64,000 bases of DNA from contig NW_019091440.1 in NCBI RefSeq assembly GCF_001949145.1, forward strand, positions 1,454,753 through 1,518,752. Direction: 5' to 3'. The notes under the pieces are model-generated. The model was not told the origin of the DNA, did no database searches, and saw nothing but the letters and a program-made list of their open reading frames with translations. This DNA comes from Acanthaster planci. Its lineage: Eukaryota > Echinodermata > Asteroidea > Valvatida > Acanthasteridae. A program made the translations under genes and the position numbers. Shown here piece by piece: positions 9,326 to 21,600 of the stretch. Numbering within the stretch: the first letter of the stretch is position 1; each line of letters opens with the position of its first letter.

Positions 9326-12180
9326 CTGTTTGGAAGAATAAAGTTCAAAACAGAGAAGCCAATTTGAAGTTAGCGCTCATTTCTCAGGGAAGGAAATCCT
9401 CGGTCCAATTTCCAGAGAATAAGATCCTGATGCCGAACAAAAATGAAAATTTGAGCTGAGTCTTATACTTTCAAAAACTTCAAACATACATTATTCTGTT
9501 GGGTTTAGCGGCGCCACACAAGATGCAGCATTCTTTAATCAGACAGAAACGTCTTCGTACTTCTGCATGGCATAGTCCGGGAGAAAGTTCTTTAACCCAA
9601 TTCCAAGGCATAAAAATGCTTAGTCAGCAAAAAAACATGCAGGCAATCTCGGTCTGTTCTTCTGTGATGCGCTGAGAGATTATGCAATGATAATTACGGT
9701 ACATTAACACAGCGGATTTTTTAAAATTCACAACTGATTTGCCATATCTGTACATCTGAGGTGAAAATATTCTCACCACTTTTTTGAAACGGTTACTAAT
9801 GCAGGGAAACGTACTTTTGCAAGTCTCTCCCCTCGACATCGTCCAATAAGCTTGCACGATAAACATTTTTGACAGACTGTCTGGGAATTTTTACAACTGC
9901 CATCATTCATCTCCCACCTCCCATTTCGAAAGAAACATTTCGTTCTGCAGCGATCCTCGATAAAATATCACCAAAGTCCACCCCCCAAAGACAGCCAGGA
10001 ATGGACCCACCCTTGCCCCTAGCCTGACACATTACAACGAGCTCATCCATCACCACGTTGGATTCCGAAATACATGTGACAGCTGTTTAGTGCATGCAAC
10101 CTCGGCTCAAACATTGAACTTGGGCGACAAGCTTGTACCCCCCAGATTTCAAGAATGACAGTTGGCAAACTGAACTGAGCATCGTCCGGCCCTTTCGAAG
10201 CATGTAGAAGTAAACTGATGTACCGTGTCATCAAATGAACAATGTATATCCAGCAAATTGTCTACTGTTTTTGTCTCAAAGGAGCCACAAGCGAAGAACA
10301 AAACAAGCAACAAACAGACACTCTCTTGTCACAAACTAGAGTTTGACCTAATGCACTTTCTACTGTGGCGACGCACAAATATTACAAAACTGCCCGAATA
10401 TGCAAATCAGAAAAAAAAGTCTTCCACTTTAAGAAATTCAAAGAAACTAGGCTCCTGTTTCCTATCGCGTCATGTGAAGCGAAGGTTAAAGAACTTGAAA
10501 TGGAAGTCACGATACAAAGAATTGAAATCTATTTTCAAAAATAAGATACAAAATTAAGATGCAAGGAGCTTAATTACTGCTCGCAGCAATGAACAAAATT
10601 GACCAGAGACCAAGGCTGCAGATCAGTTCTGAAATAATCCGCTCTGCTCTAATTGAGCCATCAAGGTATGCCAACTGACTCAGAGCAAACAGTTGGAGCA
10701 AATAACAAACAAACACACACACTGGTATTTGCACTGAGCAAACTTCATTTAAGCCCTGGCCCACAGTCTGTTTAGGTTGAAAGGGTAACACAGTAGCTGG
10801 TTCCTAGTAGCTTTGTCAAGGGGGGGGTGAATTTGGACAGCTTGTTTGACCACATTCCCGGGGACATGTCAAGTGGACGAGGTTTGGATGGGAAGGATTT
10901 GGACCTCTGGATTTTGGTGGTTGGTGAAGAATTTAACTAAGTGGGGGATGGAGTGGATTTTGCAGGGGGGGGGGAAACGTGTGAACAAGTGCACGGTGAA
11001 AGGTAAGCAGAGAGAAATTATCGGGCTAGGAGAAGTCTGGAGAAGGCTACATGCGAGCTGGCCATCTAGGATGACATTAGAATTGGATGTTGAGATGCAC
11101 GGACACAACGGATGACAAATCTGATTCGATCTCGTGCAGACATCAAGAAAAGGAATCCAGGTTAATTTCACCAGGTAAAGTATCACTCTTAAAGATCCAC
11201 ACTATACAAGTTCACTGTATAAGATCAACTCACTGCATCCATTATTGTACATCGTAAAACTTCGTATGTTCTACAAACTTTGCTAAAATGTGCCAACTGT
11301 ACTGTAAAGTGTAAAATATTAACACATGTGAAAAATACTGTAAATCCCATACATGTGTCTCTTTCAGTGAGTGAAAAGAGGCCGAAACAGCTAAGAGTTA
11401 TATGTACATGTACATGTTGCTTGTTGAGATGGTAGTCACAATAATCCAGAACTACAACACCGCCCTCCTGTGTTTGAAGAAAGCCATGCGAGCCTACCCT
11501 CAGGTGGTATGGATACTATAATAAACTAGTATCAGATTTGTAGGCATCAAATTGCTATAGGAACTGTCTCAAAGGAAACTTTTAAAGGCCAAAGTAATGG
11601 AAAGCCAGGTTTGGGGAAAGGGCTGCACTAATATACTTAACTGCAACTTTAAAAATGGTCAATTTTCTAAAACTTAATCGATTTGGCCGTAGCACAGTGG
11701 ATGAGCTGCACTTCTGGAAAAGTACCACGTTATCATTTTTTTCCATAAACAACACTCCACCTTTCTCATGAGTCCGGCAAACAAAAAACTTCCAACAGCT
11801 AGCTAGAGGACTGAGCAGTAACTGAACACATCAACACAAAAGACTCTTGACTTCAACTTGGAAGGAAAACCACAGGGAAAAGCACACACTTCACCAGACT
11901 GCTAAATGGTCAGTTCATCTAGCACAGGGAAATGCAAACAGATTTGGATTAAGATAATAACAAAAAGCTCTAGAGAGCCAAGTTCAAACAACACCTCTCC
12001 CTGGGTGCTTTGACTGCACTAATCTGGTTTTCATCTGTCCTACAAAAGGGTTTTCAGTCAGAGTTTGCCACACTTCTTGCAGCTGAACACTGTAAACTCT
12101 CCGGTCTGGTCCCCTCAGTTGCCTGGTATTCTCAGAACAAAGGAGCGAGAAGGATGACAATTGAAAGACAATATTTATAA
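9326..12180. other. Presumed ephrin intron 1 / 5' region: no gene seen
   Basis: No exon with splice sites and phase matching exon 2 was found. Frames on both strands are short and of low complexity. G runs occur near 10820 and 10967, and a TACATGTACATG simple-sequence patch near 11405. Confidence 0.5.
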
Positions 12181-12420
12181 TCCCCTGCTTCTAGACATAA
12201 CAAAGACTTTGCAACCCCAGCTGATCCCCCTGTAAGCCCCTCTGTCAACAATAACACCCCTAATTGCTTAATTGACTCCAAGCTCCCCCTTGAACCATTT
12301 ACACAGCATAATGGGAAATTCCACAGTGTGAAGGAGGGGTGTGTTTTTAATTACCCATCATAAGGCCAGAGTCATTTACAGTAATTAGCTAATATGAAGC
12401 TCATTGGGAACCAATGATAC
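12181..12420. promoter_or_regulatory. Candidate cis-regulatory patch rich in homeodomain-like sites
   Basis: Within 240 bp there are several TAAT/ATTA cores (CCTAATTGCTTAATTG near 12269, TTTTAATTACCC near 12346, CAGTAATTAGCTAAT near 12380). Sox-like ACAAT elements and the near-palindrome ATTGGGAACCAAT near 12403 are also present. The patch lies in the presumed first intron of a developmental signalling gene. Motif clustering is visible; function is inference. Confidence 0.25.
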
Positions 12421-15400
12421 TGGAATGGTTGGACAGCTTGAAATTAGTACATAAAAACAGAAGACTGATTGAGTTATTAACTCAAAGATTAAGAGCAGTT
12501 GAGAGTAAACAGGCTAAAAGGCAAGACCAGGTGTTTCCGACATAATTTACACCAATTCTCTATAAAACCAAGCCAACAGGCTGAAACATTCACGTACAGT
12601 TTTCAAGACAAAAGTCACCCTTGTTTTTTAGTTTGTAAAAATGAAAAAGCAACAAACTTTCTCCTCACAATTTATCGCTCTACACAACAAAACCACTTGG
12701 AACCTCACGGAAAAAGCAGCGGATCAGGGAGCCTACATGGCACCCCCGGCCCAACCCAACAAACAAATAAGACCTTATCTGTCAGCGGGTAAACACAACA
12801 AGGGAGTGCATGTATAGGGGGTTAGAAGCTGACACAATTTACACCCCTGCCGCAGGTGTCGTGTCAGAAGATCAAATCTGCATTGCAAGGCACAGTGTAC
12901 AAGAGGTTCTTGGCTCGCTCCCCGATGACGATAAAATTTACCCAAATTTACCGGTGCACCGTCTGATTTATCAGCTTCTTGCTTTCCTTCGGGTAATTTA
13001 CACGGTAGTCTGATGAGTGTTGAGACCGTTCGGCCGGGAATGAGGGTAAAGTTTGGAATAATAGGGTAACGGGATAGCGTGTCAGGAGAGTTTGCGATCC
13101 AGTTGACGAAATGATCTTTGAAGAAAAAAAAAACCAAACAAGAAAGAAACGAAGAATCAGTAGCCAGCTTGCATCAGACCATTAACTGAAGAAGTGAACA
13201 TGTCAGGATATGCTAGTCTAGAGCTAAAATACTTCCAAAACAAAGTCAAACTTAACAAATTCTGGGTCCCTGAGAATAGAAGCGATCTTAAAATGGATGG
13301 CTCTAGATTTTGAGATCGTCAGTATGATGTAAAAATAAATATGTTCGAAATCAGCAATGTTGATTGTCGTATTTGAATTCAGTACATCAAAATCTGGCTG
13401 AAGCAGGCAACTTTCCAGAAACTACTGACCATTGTTAGCAATTCTGCAATTTTCTTTTGGCCACAAATTCCAATTTTTGGAGTTCACTTCTTACATTATA
13501 AACTACATGCAGAAACAGTTCCTTGGTGGAAGCACGTTCACATGCATGTACATGTTAGACGTACAATGTTGATATGATTGAGCAAAGTTTGCAGGATGTG
13601 ATCTGTGAAAGTTCTGTGCAAACACCGTGCCTTGGTATTCACACCTGGCATCTGTCAGCAAAACAGATTGAAACTTTTACAGATGACTGAAAATAAACAC
13701 AATGACTGGCGTTTTACGTCAAATAAAAATGCCGCACTTTGTAATTTGGGGGGGAGCCAATCCACCCAGTGGAAGCTTTTCTTGGCAACTTCAAAACCCT
13801 TTTCCATATTTCATCGCCTACTTATTTAGCCACCGGCATCAAATTTCTCCGCCCCTCAGAAAATTCTCTTGAGCCTGACACTTTTCAACTCGCCCCCCCA
13901 AGGGCCAATAGGTTTCCTATCTCTGTCTACCTGGGGACAATTTTTTATCCAACCTTTCTGTGCTTATTTCACACCTAGTGCCAGTTTGCTGCAGAAGCTC
14001 AGGACTTGACAGTGATGTGAGGGGCTTAAGGGTTGGGGCCAGACAGGTGTTGAAGGCTAGATTGGGGGAATCTTGGGGAAAAGGTGATCATCAACATGGG
14101 GTCCAATTTCACCCAGACTACCAGTACTAAAGCTAAAGAACCGTGAATTGCCCAGTACAGGAATTTTGCCACCTAAAGCAAATTGGCATGGTAGCCTGAG
14201 TGCCTTAAATGATGAGTTAAAGAATGGTTGGTTCTCCGTTTCCGCTTGGAAATGTCCAACCTTTTCTTTAGTTGCTATCTTTGAGCCAAACATCACAAAA
14301 TACCAAAATATTAACAGTCATTAATAATTATGGCCTACAATCGTTGGAAAACCTCGATAACATCAACAATAGACGACCTACATTAAATTAAAATTAAAAA
14401 TTGGCAAATTTTAGCTGCAAAAGTAAATTTGTCTGCACTAAAACCCTCAGGGCTTCATCAAAATGCACTTAAAATGAATTCACTGAGATTGGAAGGATCT
14501 CAATCATCGAGGTCTTTCTGGTCCCTGCTAAGCTGGAGTTCTCTCTGCTAAGCGAGAGTCGGTTAAGGAGCTTCAAGAAAATTCCTTGGTCCCTGCAGGT
14601 TAACTGCTCCGTCGCCAGATTAAGGCGTCTGTCAGGACTCGGTCCAAAAGGTCACTTCTCAGAGCAAACTTGGGAAATTGGCAAGGGAGGTGGCTTGGGG
14701 ACTTGGGATGGAACTCAGGAGGGAAAACAAAAACCTGGACATCTGGTTGGACGAAGGCCCTGTGGGCACCAACAGTCCTCAGCTTTGGGAGCCAATCTGT
14801 CCAACCAGGCTGCCCTATCTGACCTCAAGGCAGGATGGGGGAGTTTGCTTCCAGGAGCTGTTATAAATATCATTCACAAATGTCCACATCTGGCCGTAAA
14901 TTTATGCACAAAAACTTCCACGTTATTCCTCTACAGAATCATCAACTTTTCCCCCACGAGCAAAGGCAACTAAGCTTAGCTTCTATTTCATTTAAGTCGT
15001 TTCCATACCTGACAGAAAAACTAATGGAATTCGCTTTGCTAAGATCACGGATACAAAGTAGGGGCCCACATAACAAGATCCATGCATGTGGGGCGGCAGT
15101 AGCACAATAGACACATTATGAATCAAAAAACTATCAAGGGGAACTTCAGCCCTCAACAAGCTAAGCATACATGTCAAGACTCTACTGACATCATTTCCAT
15201 GATTTTGTTGAACCCTGCATGAACCAGTTACTGCACGTCTTGAAGCTGGCTCTTTTCACCATTCAAACGAAACAGCTGTTGAAAAACCCAGAGCCAATGT
15301 AATGAAACCAGTAGGTAGAACGTCAACTAAGCACTTTTATGTGCCAGGGAAATACCAGAGAAGAACTGATGAACAGGCAATACCTTTCCCATTAATATTG

Positions 15401-16849
15401 GGCTGATGACCTAAGTTAGCCAAGCCCAAATTTGCCCCAGTTAGTAGACTTGAGCACGCAGAAAGTCCACAAAGTTGCTCCCAGATGTAGCTGACGGATT
15501 TTTTAAAGTAAGGCACACTCAAGTAACTCTGAGAGTTCAACAGACAATCTCTCTCATCGAATGAACCGCTGTTCAGTTAACAGACTCGGTCCACCTAAAC
15601 TACTCCACTATCACTGTCTCTTTGGAACATCGCTGGCGGCGGAATGAAATCTTAGAAAATGCTTTCCTGGCTGGAAGTATGCGAGGTCAAGACAGACAGC
15701 CCACCCCTGACCATTGCAGGGCGGCCAAGTTTTTACTTTATTCAACTCCTACGGACTGGGACAACAGTCCCCAGACATTCCCGGCAGCAAATGAGCCGCA
15801 CTATCCGCAGTTTAGAATGGGGGTTTTCTGAGGACATCCAGCTTCAATGTTAAGTATCTGGTAAGAGATACCATGATAATGGAAACAAATGGTCCGGAAG
15901 GTAATCACAGCATCTGTTCCTGGTCTGACTGGACTTAAACAAGTCCATTCAAATAGCTCTGGCAGTTTCTGTCACATACAATTTTTAAAGACTGTATGCT
16001 TGGTACATTTGACACAACATGTGGAAAAACTGATAATTGTCAAGTTGACTTTGTTGCCCGTGGCAAGGAACGTCGATAAAATGGTTCTGAACGACCAACA
16101 TGAGACAGCAAAAACATTCACTGAAGTTTTCGCTTCAAGCTTCTTCTAAAAATCATTACTTCCTCAAAGACAAAGACTACTAGAAATGGAGACAAGAACA
16201 GGGGAAAAGCAAATATTGTTATTCATTAAAAACACTGACACGAAAATAAGAACACAGATCATGGAAATGGTTAGGCACAGGTACATGCAATTCCAGCTTT
16301 CAATCTCAATTTCTTTTTTTTTCCATAGCGCAGATACAACATATCCTAACTCCAAGAACATTTTTTTCCTTTCATTGCCACATATAAAATTTACTCCTCC
16401 ACACTGCACTCAAGACAGGCATCAATTCAGAACAAAGTAGTTCACCATTTTCAGCATCTCAGAACTGAAGAAACAGTCAAAATCTTCTTCTAGAAAATTT
16501 ATTTATTCAGCCCTTCAAAACTTTAGAATAAATTGTTCAAATCATGCAAAACCACTCAGGACAATACACTGTATAGTTCCCTATGCTTCAGCTTGAAAAG
16601 TCAATATTTTTGAGTCTTAAATAACAATTACAGACTGAACCCACACCGGGGAATCATAAAAGCGGGACGTAATTCATTCTGTTGGCTCACAAAGCCAAAT
16701 TTCTGGAATAGGCCTCGTAAATTTGTAAACTGTCGGAGTTTCAATTGAGGACCCCTGGCTTCAAAACAAGCTTTAAAAAAAATAGCCAATTGGATTCTCC
16801 CACTGACCCACAACCTTCTTGGATAAGATTACTGCCTACTGTAACAGAA
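12421..16849. other. No gene seen
   Basis: Mixed-complexity non-coding sequence. Overlapping frames at 12775-13137 and 14678-15110 have no recognisable domain and no supporting splice context. Confidence 0.5.
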
Positions 16850-16990
16850 TTATTTTGGAATTAACCTCGATGTCGGGCCGGCGGTAAATTTTGCATAATT
16901 GAGTTGCGGCTTTTCGGCGCGCCGGCCCCTTTGAAACAATGGGGCGGCTGGGTTTTTGAGATTGGAATAACGCATGATATTACATGGAAC
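16850..16990. promoter_or_regulatory. GC-rich palindromic patch with adjacent TCF-like and Sox-like sites
   Basis: GGGCCGGCG at 16875-16883 is the exact inverse of CGCCGGCCC at 16920-16928. The right arm runs straight into CCTTTGAA (TCF/LEF-like, 16928-16935) and ACAATGG (Sox-like, 16936-16942). Between the arms is TTGCATAATT, resembling POU/homeodomain sites. It stands out as a GC island in AT-rich sequence. A candidate enhancer in the presumed ephrin intron; not demonstrated. Confidence 0.3.
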
Positions 16991-18239
16991 AACTTGGCAG
17001 GGAGATTTTGAGAGGGTGAAATGCCGCCTCTTTATGAAATCCTCCGAGAATTGTCAAGAAGCATTGTGTACTGCTCCCATAGAAAGAGGACTGGACTTTT
17101 TGTCCTCTTTTTCCAAATATTCGTTCAAGTTAGACAAGTGTGGAATCAGTTTCCTTACTCCTTTCATCCCGGGGTTAAATTTGGAAGTAAGTGTTATATA
17201 CCTCACCAAAAAAGAACAATAAAATCACAGGACATTTTTATTGCAAATATCCACAGGCAAATATTCCTTCCAAACGGATCTCCATTTCCCCAATCCAAAC
17301 TTCGCTTATCGACAAAACAACAGCCTCCCGTGGTTTTATTCGCTTTCCCTGCCACTCCGACTTAATTACAGGAAAGTTTAATTAGCTTTTAATTGATACT
17401 GAAAAGGGTTACGAAATATGACAAGCGCTGCCCAGCTGGGTAGAACCTGCCTGGTGGGAGGGGCCTTGAAAGGGCCAAGGGGCGGGCTCAACTTCTCAGT
17501 CACTTGAGGATACATATTCTTACCAAAGTCCAAGCTTGAATGAACAGAGGTTTTTTTGAAAAGCAAGCTTTGAAAAGTGTCATCTAATCTGAAGCTGTGA
17601 ATAACACAATTGAGATCAAATTTGGCTGAAGTTAACTCCCAACATTTCCTGACGTTCACTACCATTTCAAGTTTTACTTAATCAGATTCTCACAAAAGTT
17701 TCAATGGGAAGTACACCATGTACACCATCCAAAACTAGATCCTTCTTCCACAAAACATTTTTTGAAAAGGATTTCTCTGAAAAAAAAGTTTAAAAAGGTC
17801 AAAGTCCCACACTTGAAACCAGAACATCTTTATAAAAAAAGCTTCTAATGTTCTCAATTTCATACAGAAACAGTGCCAGTAACGTGAGCCTTTTTCCTCT
17901 GAGTTCCAAGACCAAAAACCTTTTTGAGCCAATCCCTGTTCAAACAACAGTCCAGCAAGGTCCCCCCAGCCTCACTCCACCCACACCTGGTGCCAGCCTC
18001 CAGCACCTTACAGCCTTGACAGCCTGTGTGGCTCTGATTTGTTTGGACTAAAAAACCAGCAAAGCCCCCAGTCCTTCCTGAACAATCATCACCAGGTGTT
18101 GCCCGGTTGCCATGGTGACCCCTCCACCTGGTATCGCATGTCAATCAAGGGGAATATTCAGAGGATGGTCAGTGGAGATGAGCTAACAGCTAAGCCATTA
18201 AATACCAACTGAACAGGAGGTTTTTAAGAGCCTACTTCA
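16991..18239. other. No gene seen
   Basis: An open frame at 17021-17365 has no recognisable domain. Its 3' part is rich in TTAATTA/TTAATT and GGAAA motifs, so regulatory sequence is as likely as anything. Confidence 0.4.
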
Positions 18240-18440
18240 GTTTTATATCACCTTGGTGATGACACATTTTTTTACCTCGCCACAAGGACACCCTATCTTG
18301 GTCATAAAAAAGATGGTCCTCTAGATGGGTAAAATTGTCCAAGTCTGGTCAAAACCCACAAGAATGTCTGTTTCGGCTTTTATGGTGCTGAGATGGTGAC
18401 ACATTTTAAGTCGCCTCACAAGGGCATTTAAGTGTATGCT
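18240..18440. repeat. Direct duplication of a segment with GATGACACATTTT core
   Basis: TTGGTGATGACACATTTTTT followed by CCTCGCCACAAGGACA (from about 18254) recurs as TGAGATGGTGACACATTTTA followed by GTCGCCTCACAAGGGCA (from about 18388). The two copies are diverged and about 135 bp apart. Small tandem duplication or decayed minisatellite. Confidence 0.45.
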
Positions 18441-18589
18441 GTACAGGCACTGTAGGGGATCTGCAAACACATCAGTCCTCTGGTGGTTGTTGGCTGTAGT
18501 AGTCTCCATTACAAGTCCCTGCAAGTCTCTCACAGATCATCCAGTCTTAAGCCCAGGGCTTGTGGTTGCAAGCAGTCTTGTAATCGAGA

Positions 18590-18682
18590 AGATCACAAGA
18601 CCAGACACAAGACCATGCACAAGACCAGACACAAGACCATACACGAGACCAGATATAAGACAACGCATACGACCATGCAGTC
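18590..18682 (+). repeat. 12-bp minisatellite (GACCAGACACAA)
   Basis: About seven tandem copies of a 12-bp unit alternate GACCAGACACAA and GACCATGCACAA, with decay toward the right. Because 12 is a multiple of three, the frame stays open and reads as T-R-P-D/T-R-P-C repeats on the plus strand. This is a simple-sequence effect, not a gene. Confidence 0.8.
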
Positions 18683-21600
18683 ACAAGTAAACACGGTGAA
18701 TAATGACAAAGGAATGCTTTTGTTGCAGCTCGTTTGAATAGCTTGTGACTTGAAATCAGACCGGAGGTCTTGTGAAGGTCTAAAGCAGTCTCCAGTACAA
18801 AACTGGTCGTTTTAGCTAGCTATTCAAATGAATGGCAGAAACAAAAGCATTTCTGTGTCGTTCAACCAATTACTTGAGACTGGACTCGTTTTATACAACG
18901 GCTCTGTTTATGAAGATTTGAGGACAACACAGGATTGGTATACATGTACAGTGTGTACATAGCACGAATCTCAGCGAACATATCCACAATGTTTCATTAG
19001 CAAAACGTAGTTCATAAACCACCACATTGAGGAAAGTGGGCTTTCCAATACCAATACAAAGTCAGGGTTCTCCGAAGTGATTTTAAAAGTAAAACCTATT
19101 CAATTTCTTCTCCCACATAAATTATTTCCATCTAGTGTCCATTTGTATAAATTATGATTCCAGGGATAACCTCTCTCTGTGACTGCAGCTGGCAAACATC
19201 AGTGGGAAGAAATCCCCACTAAGGAACAGCCACATGCATGCAATATGGAGCCCACTGAAGCAGGACAAAACTAAGCATAAGACATAAAAGCAGTCAAACT
19301 TGTAAGTTGATCTGGGTTCAGCCCCGGCAATAGTCATGGACCGATTCCAGAGACAATAAGCCGGCGACCTCCCCTGGGTTGCGTCAACACATGTTTCACA
19401 CCCCCCCAACCCTAAGGGATAACTTCATGTTGGCCAGGTTGATGTCAAGTTTAATACAGTACAAGCTGACTGGAAGGGAGGGGGACAAAATATGTTTAAG
19501 TCAGCAAAGTCAAAATTCTTGTCCAAAAAAATTCTGTACAATTCTGCACCTTCTTCATAACTACATCACAATTCACATCAAGATTCTAAAACATTCCCCC
19601 AGAAGACAAGCACACTTTTACAGAAAAAAACACCCATCAAAGTTCACACACAATTTATTTTTCATCCACAAGGATTGCAGGTCTAGTTCGGAATTTTTTT
19701 TTTTCTTCAAAATTTGATGAGATAAATGACCCGGGTATGTAATTTAGCAAAGCAAACACACTGCTGACATGACATGTGGCCTTACACAATGAACCTTGCA
19801 CCACAGTCCATCCATCAATTGAACCCCATCACTCTAGTTCTGGGACTCACTTTCAAGGCATGGGTACGGTCCGGGGGCTTGGGCAAAAATGAACAAAATG
19901 AAACGAAAGTAGGAAAACAAGCAAAAGTAAAAAAGACACGAAAGTGGATGAAGTTCACTAATCTCCATGAAAAACAAAGACATCCCTTCCACCCCCCTCC
20001 CCAAATCCTGGGGGGGCATGTCTCACATTCCTGCTCAAGTGCCCATGTTGCTAAACAAGCCTTTGTTTCACAGAGACCATTAGACATTAAGCACAGCACA
20101 ACCATGTTTAACCTAGCAGGAAAGAGTCGCTCAAATTGATGAACGGATACAAACCTCAAAGCCTAAACACCGGTTAGCAGGTCTGCATTCATGCCAGGGA
20201 TTATAGTGCTTAAGCTAAAGTAGTAAGCAAAATTTCTGCGCAGAGCATTCCGTAGTGCCATAAAACTGGTGCCCAGATCAAAGGGATCATTCCCCCTACA
20301 CTTTTTACTGTCCAGTTTGGTCTGTGGATAGCTACACCTACACAAGAGAGTGAGGGGCAACGTTGGATGTCACAAAGCCTTGTGGGTTTCATGGACAGAT
20401 GACACAGCTGTTGTTGTGGGTGGGAAGTACTCTGTAGACAAACAGACAAGCTAGCACTTGTCCTTATAAATCAAGCACATTCACCACGAATCCTCCTTTT
20501 GGAATTAAAACAAAGGCTGGCATAAACCCTGGAAATTCCTTTCTTTGGAATCAGAAAAACACCTTGAATGCCAAAGGAATGCGGTAAATACATTCCCTGC
20601 TGTGTTGGAGTCAAAATTTCTGCCCAGCTAGCCATCGCTAAAACCCCTTTTTCACTCCCTAGGCAATCCATCACTGGATGACAGCAAAGAACTCCCCAAA
20701 CAGCCAAACAAGATCAAGTGATGCATGGTATCCATGGCGATCCATCTTTTTCATCAAGATGCCACACTGACTGGTACAGCTGAATTTGCTTTCCATTGCA
20801 AACGAAAACAAAATTACTCAAGATTACGGCCTAAAGACTAATTTTGTGGTGTCCACTCAAATTTCAAATCCCCAGTAAGGTACAATGTTGTTTACAATAA
20901 CCCTTGTATATCTATGCTGCCCTTCTAGTCTCTGCCAAACCATGGAGCAAGGGCCAAACCTACAAACATAACCATCTCAAAACATGCTAATTTGTAAAAA
21001 AGGCACCCCTAAAATCAGAACCCTTAAGGATGCGTTCCCATGGTGATCCATCAACTCCAAATTCCTCCTTGATCCCACTCTCCTCGCCATCTCAGCCACG
21101 CCCCGCTGCATCGCCACGGTTGTCAGCATCAATCTACTCACCGCCTCATCTTTCCCCCTCTGAGGTCAAGATGATCCCCAGACGGAACATCTCCTCTCCT
21201 TGCTCGCTCCAGCGGGCTCTTCAAGAAACGCTCCTATGATGATTTGACCTGATTTCATACTAATTCGTCGATTAAACCCAACAGCCCATTCCCTGCTTTT
21301 ATTTTCGACCGGAATGGAGATGAACTAAGAACGGATGAAAGGGATTTGTTTTAGATGACCTTTTGATGGGGCCACGGCAGAACAATTATTTGCTCATTTG
21401 AGAGAGTAATCTCCGTTTCCATTACTTTGATGCATTTGGCTGGCTGCATCCAGAGAAAGTTGTTGGTAATAAAATGTTTACTCAGACATGGAGAAAATGA
21501 AAGGTCTGGATCCAAACTTCTTCTTCTCGTTCAAGAAGACCGGCTTAAATTTAACTCTTTTCTAAAAATAAAGATGCATGTTCCTCCGTTCAATCCTGAG

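Noticed and set aside
19030-19070. Minus-strand YWYWK segment as ephrin N-terminus
   Set aside because: A stop is close downstream, there is no signal peptide and no matching donor.
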